Source: an uncultured Prevotellaceae bacterium (lineage in GTDB: Bacteria; Bacteroidota; Bacteroidia; Bacteroidales; Bacteroidaceae). Taken from it: 64,000 nucleotides of DNA. The first letter of the stretch is position 1; each line of letters opens with the position of its first letter. The notes beneath the pieces were generated by a model. It made no database searches. It saw nothing but the letters and a program-made list of their open reading frames with translations, and was not told where the DNA came from. Shown piece by piece: positions 1 to 8,898 of this stretch. Where the stretch lies: positions 124,001 to 188,000 of the forward strand of contig CAMHNI010000002.1 in the NCBI GenBank assembly GCA_946186505.1, read 5' to 3'. The translations under genes were made by a program, and so were the position numbers.

Positions 1-1375
1 GACCGACGACGTGTTCCGCGCTGCCGGCATCAACAGCTTCGACGACCTGAAGAAGAAGTGTGCTGAGTGGTATGCCGGTTCGGCTGCCTGGTACGACTAT
101 ATCAACGAGAAGGGCATCACCATCAGCACGGGCGACGACTACACCAACCGGTTCAACGTGGTGAACATGTTCGTGGCCTATCACATCCTGCGTGCAGGCA
201 TGCCCATCGACCGCATCGTCTACGAGAAGAACGCACAGACCAACTCGTCGTGGAACTTCTGCTTCGGCTACGAGCCTCAGGAGTACTTCGAGACGATGCT
301 CCCCAACACCATCCTGAAGGTGTGGGAGACCAACCCCAAGACCACTAAGGACCTGTGGCTGAACCGCTACCTGACGAACAACACGCTGACCTCGAAGCTC
401 GGACTCTTCGGAACACCGGGCGACGGCGACCACGTGCTGAAGTTCGCCGGCGTACCCGTCGACCGCAACAGCAGCGTTGAGACCCTCAACGGCTATATCC
501 ACCGCATCAAGGGTATCCTGAAGTACGACGAGAACGCCCGTAACGCCCTCTATGAGCGCCTGCGCTTCGACTCGTCGACCTTCCTCTACGAGCTCATCAA
601 CAACGGACTTCGCGGCGCTACGCCCGCCGAGGTGAGCGCCCTCAACGGCGGCGGCGACGGCAACCGCGTGGCCTTCCAGAACAACTACTTCGACAACATC
701 GTCTGCTACAACCCCGGTACGCTGCTCCGCTTCAACGTGATGGGCGCCTGGCGTGCACATAACTCTGACCAGTTCCAGGGTTGGGACGTCTACGACTTCG
801 CCATCAAGTTGCCTCACGTGCCTACGGGCGAGTATGAGCTTCGTATTATCTATCCTCCGATGGCACGCGGCGGACTGATGCAGTTCTATCTCGGCAACTC
901 GTCGAAACAGTCGGATATGGTGGCCATCGGCATCCCCTTCGACGCCTGCGCCAACCCCTATCAGGACGCTACCATCGGTTATGAGGACATCGTGAACCGC
1001 GCCGACGACGAGACATCGGACTGCGGCGTCGAGAGCGACCAGCGTATGCACGTGCGCGGCTATATGCGTGCTCCGGCATCCTTCTCGCGTGGTACCTATA
1101 ATTCGATTACCGACCCGCTGACCTATTCAGAGGACGACATCTACTCGGCTGCCAGCCAGATTATCGGCTCCACCAGCTGCCGCTCGGAGACCGGCTACGG
1201 CACGATGATGCTGCGCCGCATTATCACCACCCAGCGCTTTGAGCAGGGCAAGGACTACTGGCTGCGCATCAAGAACCTGGTGAACGACACCAACCTCGGC
1301 TGGTCGTTCGACTTCGTGGAACTGGTGCCGCTCGACATCGTCAACAGTCAGACCATGACCGAGGACTGGTACTAA
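1..1375 (+). CDS. FAS1 (fasciclin)-type surface protein, 5' truncated by window edge
   Basis: The frame is open from the first bases of the window to the stop at 1373-1375, so the true start lies upstream; the GTG at 11 is only the first possible internal start. About 457 codons are visible. A FAS1-like signature (NGYIHRIKGIL) appears near residue 160 of the visible part, and an aromatic-rich C-terminal half follows that could be a glycan-binding beta domain. In Bacteroidetes such proteins sit beside SusC/SusD as outer-surface lipoproteins; the signal peptide cannot be seen here. It is followed after 84 bases by a second FAS1 lipoprotein and then SusC, which suggests an operon. Role in glycan capture is inferred from context; no catalytic motif was recognised. 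Confidence 0.7.
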   Translation, partial: TDDVFRAAGINSFDDLKKKCAEWYAGSAAWYDYINEKGITISTGDDYTNRFNVVNMFVAYHILRAGMPIDRIVYEKNAQTNSSWNFCFGYEPQEYFETMLPNTILKVWETNPKTTKDLWLNRYLTNNTLTSKLGLFGTPGDGDHVLKFAGVPVDRNSSVETLNGYIHRIKGILKYDENARNALYERLRFDSSTFLYELINNGLRGATPAEVSALNGGGDGNRVAFQNNYFDNIVCYNPGTLLRFNVMGAWRAHNSDQFQGWDVYDFAIKLPHVPTGEYELRIIYPPMARGGLMQFYLGNSSKQSDMVAIGIPFDACANPYQDATIGYEDIVNRADDETSDCGVESDQRMHVRGYMRAPASFSRGTYNSITDPLTYSEDDIYSAASQIIGSTSCRSETGYGTMMLRRIITTQRFEQGKDYWLRIKNLVNDTNLGWSFDFVELVPLDIVNSQTMTEDWY

Positions 1376-1377
1376 AA

Positions 1378-1409
1378 GCCCACCCAAGCCCTCCCAAAGG
1401 GAGGGATGT
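1378..1409 (+). repeat. 32-bp inverted repeat, left arm
   Basis: GC-rich repeat containing CCCTCCCAAAGGGAGGG. It is the exact reverse complement of 1523-1554, so the start codon at 1460 lies in the loop between the arms. A 31/32 version recurs at 6654-6685. Confidence 0.9.
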
Positions 1410-1459
1410 TGGATTAGACTTGCAACAGAATTATTACAATCATCAATTATATATATAAA

Positions 1460-3331
1460 ATGAGTAATATCAAATACAGAAATATGACAGGCAAGGCTCG
1501 TAAGTGGCTCTTCTGTGTCTTGACATCCCTCCCTTTGGGAGGGCTTGGGTGGGCTCTCGCCTCCTGTTCCGATTACGACGACTACAACTCGGTGCCGGCC
1601 GATGCGCGCCCAGGTGCCAACAAGACGTTGTGGGAGAATATCAGCAGCGACCAGCAGCTGACGAAGTTTGCTGCCCTTGCCCAGAAGTGCAAGTTCTCGG
1701 AAGCCCTCAACAGCTCCCGCTTCTATACGGTCTGGGCACCTGTCGACGGTGCCATCAGCGATGCCGACTACCAGCGCTTGATGGGCAGCGACAGCGCCAC
1801 CATCGTGAAGCAGTTCATGCAGCATCACATCACGGAGTACAACTACCCCGTGTCGGCGGCTCAGGACAGTGCCACCATCATCACGCTCAACGCCAAGCAC
1901 CATCCCTTCACGCAGACCGGCTTCGACGGCTTCTCGTATGGCGAGGTCAACATTCCCTCGGCCAACGGTGTGATGCACAAGCTCAACGGCATGTCGGAGT
2001 TCTACTACAACCTCTATGAGAACATCGACAACCTCAAGGGCTGCGACTCCATCAAGAATTACATCCAGAAGTATGATGAGTACTATCTCGACGTCAACGC
2101 ATCGGTCGTCGGCCCGCTGGTCAACGGCAGGCAGACCTACCTCGACTCCGTGCTGAAAAAGCGCAACAACGTGATTCGCAGCATCATGTGCGCCGACCTC
2201 GAGGATGAGGACAGCACGTTCTGCATGCTCGTTCCCAACGACAAGGCCTGGAACGATGCCTATGCTGCCATCAATCCCTGCTACAAGTACATTGCGAAGA
2301 TGGACTATATGGACATCAGCAAGAAGACGACCGTAGCCTCCTCGCTGAAGGCCACCGACTCGAAGGCCGACAAAGCCGCAGAGGCCACCCCCGACCTGCA
2401 GGACTCGCTGACGCTCCGCAACATTGTCAGCAACCTCGTCTTCTCATACAGCGACCCTCACAACCTGCCGCTCTTCGGCAAGGGCACGCTGACTGCTACC
2501 GACACGGTGGTGTCGAAGTCGGGCTCCTATCTGCAGAATGCACAGACGGTGCTGCAGCACACCACTGCCGTCAGTGAGATGAGCAACGGTATGACGCGCA
2601 CCATCGACTCTATCACCTTCCGCCCCTGGCAGACGTATAATCCCACGATCATTGCCACGCGCCCGCTGTCGACGCTGAAGGTCACCAAGCTGACGAACCA
2701 CAACGTGCCCCTCGACAACCTCGTCGGTCGCGACAGCCTGTTCAGCAAGGTGCCGAGAATGTTCCGCCAGTGGCTGCTGCCCAAGACGTCGCGCTTCTTC
2801 TCATACGTCGCCGTCGACAGTGCCAACATCGACGGTACGACGGGTAAGCCCGAGTTCACTTTCGCCCTCGGAAATATCAGAGGCGACGGTTCCGTCACGG
2901 GTACGGTACGCTCTACAACCTATCACATCTACGTCGTCACCGTTCCCGCACAGGTGGAGGAGCCTCTGGCCGACGTGAAGCCTTACTACCTGCGCTTCTA
3001 CCTCAGCTGGACCGACGCTGCCAACAAGCAGCAGCTCACCGTGCTGCCTGAGGGCTCGAAGGCATCGATGGAGATTACCACCGACGAGGGCGAGAGCGCT
3101 GCCAACCTGATCTGCGTCGGCGACCCGGGACGTGTCAACGTCATCGACCTCGGCGAGTTCACCTTCCCCGCCTGCTATTACGGTCTGGATGCTTATCCCA
3201 GCCTGATCATGATGCACACCAAGACCTACACCTCGTCGGCCAACCGTAAGAAGTACGACCAGCAGATGCGTGTGGCGGGTGTCTATCTCGTTCCCAAGGA
3301 GTACAACGACTATTGGTCTAATTTAGAATAA
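1460..3331 (+). CDS. FAS1 domain lipoprotein of the polysaccharide utilization locus
   Basis: A 623-residue predicted lipoprotein. The N-terminus has a basic stretch (GKARKW), a hydrophobic core and a lipobox ending LASC with Cys36. Residues about 55-190 form a FAS1 domain (LWENISSDQQLTKFAAL, then NGVMHKLNG); a second FAS1-like segment may follow around residues 230-420 (FCMLVPNDKAW). The gene lies 3 bases upstream of SusC and is probably cotranscribed with it. A surface glycan-binding or adhesion role is inferred. Residues 22-32 of the signal peptide are encoded by a 32-bp repeat (1523-1554) that also occurs inverted just upstream. The start at ATG 1460 is supported by alignment with the equally spaced SusD start; ATG 1484 is an alternative. 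Confidence 0.8.
   Translation: MSNIKYRNMTGKARKWLFCVLTSLPLGGLGWALASCSDYDDYNSVPADARPGANKTLWENISSDQQLTKFAALAQKCKFSEALNSSRFYTVWAPVDGAISDADYQRLMGSDSATIVKQFMQHHITEYNYPVSAAQDSATIITLNAKHHPFTQTGFDGFSYGEVNIPSANGVMHKLNGMSEFYYNLYENIDNLKGCDSIKNYIQKYDEYYLDVNASVVGPLVNGRQTYLDSVLKKRNNVIRSIMCADLEDEDSTFCMLVPNDKAWNDAYAAINPCYKYIAKMDYMDISKKTTVASSLKATDSKADKAAEATPDLQDSLTLRNIVSNLVFSYSDPHNLPLFGKGTLTATDTVVSKSGSYLQNAQTVLQHTTAVSEMSNGMTRTIDSITFRPWQTYNPTIIATRPLSTLKVTKLTNHNVPLDNLVGRDSLFSKVPRMFRQWLLPKTSRFFSYVAVDSANIDGTTGKPEFTFALGNIRGDGSVTGTVRSTTYHIYVVTVPAQVEEPLADVKPYYLRFYLSWTDAANKQQLTVLPEGSKASMEITTDEGESAANLICVGDPGRVNVIDLGEFTFPACYYGLDAYPSLIMMHTKTYTSSANRKKYDQQMRVAGVYLVPKEYNDYWSNLE
1523..1554 (+). repeat. 32-bp inverted repeat, right arm, inside coding sequence
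   Basis: Exact reverse complement of 1378-1409. It is translated as the hydrophobic part of the signal peptide (TSLPLGGLGWA) of the FAS1 lipoprotein. The same piece lies at the same codon in the SusD gene (6800-6831). Confidence 0.9.
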
Positions 3332-3334
3332 AGG

Positions 3335-6300
3335 ATGACTATGAAAAGAACGATATACAACTTCCTACAGCGTCAGAGTCTCAGACTCTCACTCTGTGCC
3401 ATCGTCTTGACAGCAAGCACAGTGGCTTTCGCTCAGGATGATCTCGACGACGAAGAAGAAAGCACCGCCATCAAGGCGCCGAAGCGCGAGAAAGTCGTCG
3501 ATACGAATCCAACCATCAACGTGCAGGGTGTTGTCGTCGACGATGCTACGAAGCAGCCTCTGGCCGGTGTGCGCATTCAGGTCCTCAACGACAAGCGTTA
3601 TGTGGCGATGACCGACGACGACGGTAAGTTCACCATCAAGGTGCCCACGTTTGCCACCTCGCTCTTCGTGCAGACGCCGCAATACCTGTCACAGCAGGTC
3701 GCCATCAATGCCGGCGACGCCCAGCAGCAGATCAGCATCCGTATGCTCAGCGATGCCTTCAAGCAGATGTATGCTGACGGCACCACGATAACGGCTACCA
3801 ACAGCTTCGTCTCCGACGGCAACGGCCTGACCATCGACGAGGAGATGACCGAGATGCTGGGTGGCGACATCCGCATGAACATGCACTCGGGCAATCTCGA
3901 CCAGGGTGCCGCAATGTTCATTCGCGGTATCACCTCCATCAATGCCGGCTCGCAGCCACTCGTCATCCTCGACGGCGTGGAGCTCGACATGCAGCACAGC
4001 CGCCTGTCGCTGCATCAGGGCGACATCTTCAACATGCTGTCGTCAATCTCGCCTGAGGACATCGACAAGGTGACGGTGCTGAAGAACGCAACGGCCCTCT
4101 ACGGTGCACGTGGTGCCAACGGCGTCATCCTCATCAATACCAAGCGCGGCCACTCGATGGCTACGCGCATCGACGCCAAGCTCGGTGTGGGCTGGACCTT
4201 CACGCCCAACTACCCGACGACGATGAACGCAGCACAGTATCGTAACTACGCCGTCGAGCAGCTCGGTACCATCAAGGAGGTGCAGGAGCGCATCGGCTCA
4301 AGCACGAACGCTCTGCAGTTCAACTTCCTGAACGACGCCAAGGACGGCTACTACTACAACACCTATCATAACGATACCGACTGGAACGACTACGTCTACC
4401 GCACGGCGCTGACCCACAACTACAGCATCAACGTGCAGGGTGGCGACGACATCGGTATGTACAACCTCTCGGTGGCTTATATCCAGACGATGAAGAACGT
4501 CAAGTCGACCAGCTTCGACCGTATCAACGTGCGCTTCAATACCGATATCAGCCTGCTCTACAACTTCTATACGAAGTTCGACATGTCGTTCTCGCGTTCG
4601 AACACGAACCTCTTCGACGAGGGCATACCCGCTGACCTCAATGCCGGCACCATCACCTCGCCGGCGTTCCTGGCACTGATCAAGAGCCCGCTGCTCAATC
4701 CCTATCAGTACAACAAGAACATCAACGACTTCACCACGCTCCTCTCCGACGCCGACGACCTTTACGGCACGCTGACCGAGGGTAACTACTCGCTGGCCAA
4801 CCCTCTGGCGCTGATGAACAACGGCTCGGGCGAGCGCAAGAACCGCAACGAGAACACCTTCTTCAACGTGACCGTCTCGCCGACCTATGAGTTCAACAAG
4901 GAGTGGAAGCTGACATCGCACTTCAGCTACTACCTGAACCGCAATTCGCAGGCTTACTATCGTCCCAATATCGGTCTGCCCTCGTTCGCCATCGAGAATC
5001 TCGGTACTGTCTACTCGAAGACGGCCTCTATCTTCTCGAAGGAGATCAACGTGCTCAGCAACACCCATATCGACTGGGCCAAGAAGATTGGCGCTCACGA
5101 CATCGCCGCTACGGGCGGTTTCCGCTACAACTACTTCTCCTACGACAACAGCGACATTGCCACGCAGTACTCTACGAAGCTCGAGGACGACAAGAACCCG
5201 AAGCTCGCTACCGGCAACGATGTCTACTCGACCGTTAAGGGTGCCGACGATGTCTGGAAGAATATGCAGTGGTACCTCTCGGGCGACTACAACTATATGA
5301 ACAAGTACTTCGCTACGGTCTCGATGCTGGCTGAGTCGAACAGCCGCTTCGGCAGCAATGCCGACGGCGGTCTGAAGGTGGCCGGCGTGAAGTGGGCGCT
5401 CTTCCCCAGCGTGCAGCTGGGCTGGGTGCTGACCAATGAGAACTGGTTCCCGAAGACGGCGGGCATCAACTACCTGCGCCTGAACGTGGGCTTCGACATG
5501 AGCGGTAACGACGGCATCAACAACTACGCCGTTCGCACGTCGTTCAATACCGTCCGCTATAACTACACGGAGATCGGTATGCAGCTCACCAACGTGGGTA
5601 ACGAGGAAATCAAGTGGGAGACGACGTCGAAGTTCAATGCCGGACTGCAGGCTTATTTCCTCAATAACCGTCTCGGCTTCAGCGCCAACTACTTCCTCCA
5701 CAAGACCAAGGACCTGCTGGCGCTCAAGACCTTCGAGAACCCGATTGGCGGTATCAACAACTACTGGACCAACGACGGCGAGGTCAGCAACACGGGCTTC
5801 GAGGTCGGCATCAACGGCAAGCCGGTATCAATGAAAGACTGGCACCTTGAGGTCGGCGCTACCGTCGGTCACTACAAGAACGAGGTCAAGAAGCTGGCCA
5901 ACGGCAACTACACCTCTTCTATCTACGGCACCGACAACATCCTGACCGCCGTTGGCAACCCCGTGGGCGTGTTCTACGGCTACAAGACCAAGGGCGTCTA
6001 TGCCACAACGGCTGAAGCTGCGGCTGCCGGACAGTACATCGTCGACGAGACGGGTGCCCGTCAGTACTTCGGTGCCGGCGACGTCATCTTCGAGGATGTC
6101 AACAACGACAAGCAGATCAGCGAGGCTGACAAGCAGATTATCGGCGACCCCAATCCCGATATCTTCGGCAACATCTTCCTCAACCTCAACTGGAAGCGCT
6201 TCACACTCGCCACGAACTTCAACTACTCGTTGGGCAACGACGTGTTCAACTATCAGCGCTCAGTGCTCAACAGTGGTGCCACGCTCTACAACCAACAGGT

Positions 6301-6652
6301 GGCTGAGATCGGCCACTGGCGCTACGAGGGACAGCAGACCGAGCTGCCGCGCCTCTGCTACGGCGACCCGATGGGCAACAACCGCTTCTCTGACCGCTGG
6401 ATTGAGGACGGCTCTTACCTGCGCCTGAAGAGCGTCATGCTCTCCTTCCAGGTGCCCATCCCCGAGTCTTGGCAGTCGTGGCTGCAGGGCATATCCGTAT
6501 GGGCTGAGGGACGCAACCTCCTGACGTTCACCAAGTACACGGGCAGCGACCCCGAGTTCTCTGTCAGCAACCACCAACTCTATCAGGGTATCGATGCCGG
6601 TACGCTGGCTCAGGGACGTGTGTTCTCTATGGGAGTGAAAATCAACCTGTAA
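3335..6652 (+). CDS. susC: SusC/RagA-type TonB-linked outer-membrane transporter
   Basis: A 1105-residue protein, normal SusC length. After a signal peptide ending near VAFAQ there is a carboxypeptidase-like regulatory domain (about residues 65-145, INVQGVVVDDATKQPLAGV). A plug domain follows with the family hallmarks RGITSINAGSQPLVILDG and VLKNATALYGARGANGVI, and then a large beta-barrel ending in an aromatic-containing strand. It imports oligosaccharides across the outer membrane together with the SusD lipoprotein encoded 84 bases downstream. ATG codons at 3335 and 3341 are both possible starts. Substrate is not readable from the sequence; the neighbouring PL4 and GH115 enzymes point to pectic or glucuronic-acid-bearing glycans. 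Confidence 0.95.
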   Translation: MTMKRTIYNFLQRQSLRLSLCAIVLTASTVAFAQDDLDDEEESTAIKAPKREKVVDTNPTINVQGVVVDDATKQPLAGVRIQVLNDKRYVAMTDDDGKFTIKVPTFATSLFVQTPQYLSQQVAINAGDAQQQISIRMLSDAFKQMYADGTTITATNSFVSDGNGLTIDEEMTEMLGGDIRMNMHSGNLDQGAAMFIRGITSINAGSQPLVILDGVELDMQHSRLSLHQGDIFNMLSSISPEDIDKVTVLKNATALYGARGANGVILINTKRGHSMATRIDAKLGVGWTFTPNYPTTMNAAQYRNYAVEQLGTIKEVQERIGSSTNALQFNFLNDAKDGYYYNTYHNDTDWNDYVYRTALTHNYSINVQGGDDIGMYNLSVAYIQTMKNVKSTSFDRINVRFNTDISLLYNFYTKFDMSFSRSNTNLFDEGIPADLNAGTITSPAFLALIKSPLLNPYQYNKNINDFTTLLSDADDLYGTLTEGNYSLANPLALMNNGSGERKNRNENTFFNVTVSPTYEFNKEWKLTSHFSYYLNRNSQAYYRPNIGLPSFAIENLGTVYSKTASIFSKEINVLSNTHIDWAKKIGAHDIAATGGFRYNYFSYDNSDIATQYSTKLEDDKNPKLATGNDVYSTVKGADDVWKNMQWYLSGDYNYMNKYFATVSMLAESNSRFGSNADGGLKVAGVKWALFPSVQLGWVLTNENWFPKTAGINYLRLNVGFDMSGNDGINNYAVRTSFNTVRYNYTEIGMQLTNVGNEEIKWETTSKFNAGLQAYFLNNRLGFSANYFLHKTKDLLALKTFENPIGGINNYWTNDGEVSNTGFEVGINGKPVSMKDWHLEVGATVGHYKNEVKKLANGNYTSSIYGTDNILTAVGNPVGVFYGYKTKGVYATTAEAAAAGQYIVDETGARQYFGAGDVIFEDVNNDKQISEADKQIIGDPNPDIFGNIFLNLNWKRFTLATNFNYSLGNDVFNYQRSVLNSGATLYNQQVAEIGHWRYEGQQTELPRLCYGDPMGNNRFSDRWIEDGSYLRLKSVMLSFQVPIPESWQSWLQGISVWAEGRNLLTFTKYTGSDPEFSVSNHQLYQGIDAGTLAQGRVFSMGVKINL

Positions 6653-6653
6653 A

Positions 6654-6685
6654 GCCCACCCAAGCCCTCCCCAAGGGAGGGATGT
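6654..6685 (+). repeat. 32-bp inverted repeat, left arm (second set)
   Basis: Matches 1378-1409 at 31 of 32 bases and is inverted relative to 6800-6831. It lies just after the SusC stop, with the SusD start in the loop. The bases after it (TTAGACTTGCAACA) also match the first copy, so the two upstream regions are duplicates. Confidence 0.9.
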
Positions 6686-6736
6686 TGGGTTAGACTTGCA
6701 ACAAAGAATAGTATTCATCAATAAACATATTATAAT

Positions 6737-8800
6737 ATGAATAACATCATATATAGTAACATAAAAGGAACGGCTCGTAAGTGGCTCTTTTGTATCTTGA
6801 CATCCCTCCCTTTGGGAGGGCTTGGGTGGGCTCTCTGTTCCTGCTCCGATATGCTTGAGTCCGACAGCAACCGCCAGGTGTTCGAACCGGCTCTCGACCA
6901 GAAGACTGACTCCGTCTTCTATGCCTACGGCATTATGCAGGCCCTGCAGCAACTGGCCGACCAGTATTACTTCCAGAACGAGATGCGCGGCGACCTGGTG
7001 AAGCCCACCGACCGGGCTACTACCCACCTGCGCAGTCTGGCTTCGTTCTCGGCTGATGCTACCAACAAGTACGACAGCGTGTACCTTTATTATAAGGTCA
7101 TCAACAACTGCAACTACTACCTGGCTCACCGTGACACCACGCTGGCAACGGGTGCACGCAATGTTGTATGCAACGAGTATGCCGCTGTGGCCTCGTTCCG
7201 TGCGTGGACCTATCTGCAGCTGGCCCGCCAGTATGGTTCGGTGCCTTACATCACGGAGCCCGTCACCACCATCGGCCAGATCAATGCCAACACCTCGATG
7301 ACCGGCTACGAGTCGATTCTGCAGGGCGAGGCCCGGATGCTGGAGAGCCTCAAGGCCCGCTATAGTGAGGATCAGCTCGCTGTGCCCACCTTCAACCAGA
7401 CGTCGCGCTCCATCGGTATGCTCAACTGGAAAAACGAGCGCGGCCAGAATGTCGAGAAGTTCATCCGTCCCAGCAAGTGCTTCATCCCGCTCAACGTCGT
7501 GCTGGGCGACATCTACCTCGAACTGGGCCAGTACGAGCAGGCTGCAACGTGCTACTATCAGTATCTGCGCTATCAGGGATTCCTCAATCCGAGTAATATC
7601 TCTGTCAACTACAACGACTTCATGAGTACATTCTATAGCCAGTACAGCCCCATCTTTAAGGACTTCACAGAGTGGCCCGCCGACTATAATTCCGCCAAGA
7701 ACAGTTCGCTCTACAATCAGGTACCTACTTGGGAGAACGCTTTCAGTCACTCCGCAGCTTCTGGCGACATTATCACGTACATCCCGATGGCGGTGAACTA
7801 TACAATGGGCAAGACCACCGACATCCCCGCTGCGTTCGGCTACAACTATTACGGCACGGAGTCGAGGGGTGGTGTACAGGTCGACGGCGACGAGATATTC
7901 AGCTGCCCCAAGACGGAGGATATTCAGGTCGCCCCGTCGCAGACGTATGTCGATTCTGCACGTCGTGCCCAGTACTATTACTTTACCGAGCAGGTGAAGG
8001 TGTCGCCCTTCAACTGGATCGTCAAGAGCCAGCCACTGGGCGATGCACGCGCCTCGATCGTCACTCAGGGTGCTGGTGCCGACTCTGCTTATGTCTATAC
8101 CCTCAAGCCCTCGACGGCCTACATCTATCTCTATCGTAACACGACCGTCTGGCTCCATCTGGCTGAGGCCATCAACCGTATGGGCTATCCCGATGCTGCT
8201 TTCGCCGTGCTGAAGAACGGTCTGCACTCCGAGCTGCCCAACTTCCGCTATCTCGAGGTCTACCTCACCGACCAGCAGGGTAACGACTCCATCGACGAGA
8301 ACGGACAGAAGGTGCTCGACATGACGCAGTCGCACATCGACGACAAGTACTACCTGACGCCCGAGTCCTACGAACTGCTGACCACCAAGCTGCCGTTCCT
8401 CGCTCAGACCAACGCCGATATCTTCCGCAACGGTACGTCGAAGTCGTTCGTTGGTATCCACTTCCACGGTGCCGGAGCCGTCGAGGACCTCTACTCATCC
8501 TATCGCTACAGCACGGTGCTCGGTGCCAAGATTGCCGACATCAACCGCAAGTTCGGCCTCAATCTGACCACCTACACCAAGGACGACTACATCAACGCGA
8601 TGGAGGACTTGCTCTGCGATGAGTACGCTATGGAGTTTGCCTTCGAGGGTACCCGCTTCTCAGACCTGCGCCGTCTGGCTCTGCACAAGAACCGTGCAGG
8701 CACTTATGGCAGCGGCTTCGGCGACATCTGGCTCAGCCGCATGCTGCAGAACAATGCTCCGGGCATTACCACCCAGAACTGCTATTTGCCGTATAAATAA
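6737..8800 (+). CDS. susD: SusD/RagB-type outer-membrane lipoprotein
   Basis: A 687-residue SusD family protein. The signal peptide is nearly identical to that of the FAS1 lipoprotein and ends in a lipobox with LCSC (Cys36, possibly Cys34). The helical TPR-like N-terminal half includes AVASFRAWTYLQLARQYG, a typical SusD stretch, and the C-terminal region carries the usual LLCDEYAMEFAFEGTRFSDLRR signature. It forms the lid of the SusC transporter and captures oligosaccharides at the cell surface. At 687 residues it is somewhat longer than many SusD proteins. A strong hairpin follows 16 bases after the stop, so some transcripts may end here. Confidence 0.95.
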   Translation: MNNIIYSNIKGTARKWLFCILTSLPLGGLGWALCSCSDMLESDSNRQVFEPALDQKTDSVFYAYGIMQALQQLADQYYFQNEMRGDLVKPTDRATTHLRSLASFSADATNKYDSVYLYYKVINNCNYYLAHRDTTLATGARNVVCNEYAAVASFRAWTYLQLARQYGSVPYITEPVTTIGQINANTSMTGYESILQGEARMLESLKARYSEDQLAVPTFNQTSRSIGMLNWKNERGQNVEKFIRPSKCFIPLNVVLGDIYLELGQYEQAATCYYQYLRYQGFLNPSNISVNYNDFMSTFYSQYSPIFKDFTEWPADYNSAKNSSLYNQVPTWENAFSHSAASGDIITYIPMAVNYTMGKTTDIPAAFGYNYYGTESRGGVQVDGDEIFSCPKTEDIQVAPSQTYVDSARRAQYYYFTEQVKVSPFNWIVKSQPLGDARASIVTQGAGADSAYVYTLKPSTAYIYLYRNTTVWLHLAEAINRMGYPDAAFAVLKNGLHSELPNFRYLEVYLTDQQGNDSIDENGQKVLDMTQSHIDDKYYLTPESYELLTTKLPFLAQTNADIFRNGTSKSFVGIHFHGAGAVEDLYSSYRYSTVLGAKIADINRKFGLNLTTYTKDDYINAMEDLLCDEYAMEFAFEGTRFSDLRRLALHKNRAGTYGSGFGDIWLSRMLQNNAPGITTQNCYLPYK
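6800..6831 (+). repeat. 32-bp inverted repeat, right arm (second set), inside SusD signal peptide
   Basis: Same sequence as 1523-1554 and inverted relative to 6654-6685 (31/32). It encodes residues 22-32 of the SusD signal peptide. Confidence 0.9.
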
Positions 8801-8815
8801 AGTCTGAAATACCGC

Positions 8816-8851
8816 AGATGGTTGTATGCCGACAGAGGCGTACAACCATCT
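8816..8851 (+). terminator. Strong hairpin after SusD (terminator or attenuator)
   Basis: Two 15-base arms (AGATGGTTGTATGCC and GGCGTACAACCATCT) separated by 6 bases pair almost perfectly. Only a short T run follows, so it may attenuate or protect the SusC/SusD mRNA rather than end transcription completely. Confidence 0.6.
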
Positions 8852-8898
8852 TTACGCATTAGAACCATTATTATCAAACCAATTAAAGCTTTAATTTT

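Noticed and set aside
4298..5701. Long open frame on the minus strand opposite SusC (467 codons)
   Set aside because: It is a shadow of a GC-biased gene; the SusC frame has full family motifs and the antisense translation is Val/Glu/Arg-rich with no recognisable domain. The same holds for 6260-8467 and 11015-12454 on the minus strand.
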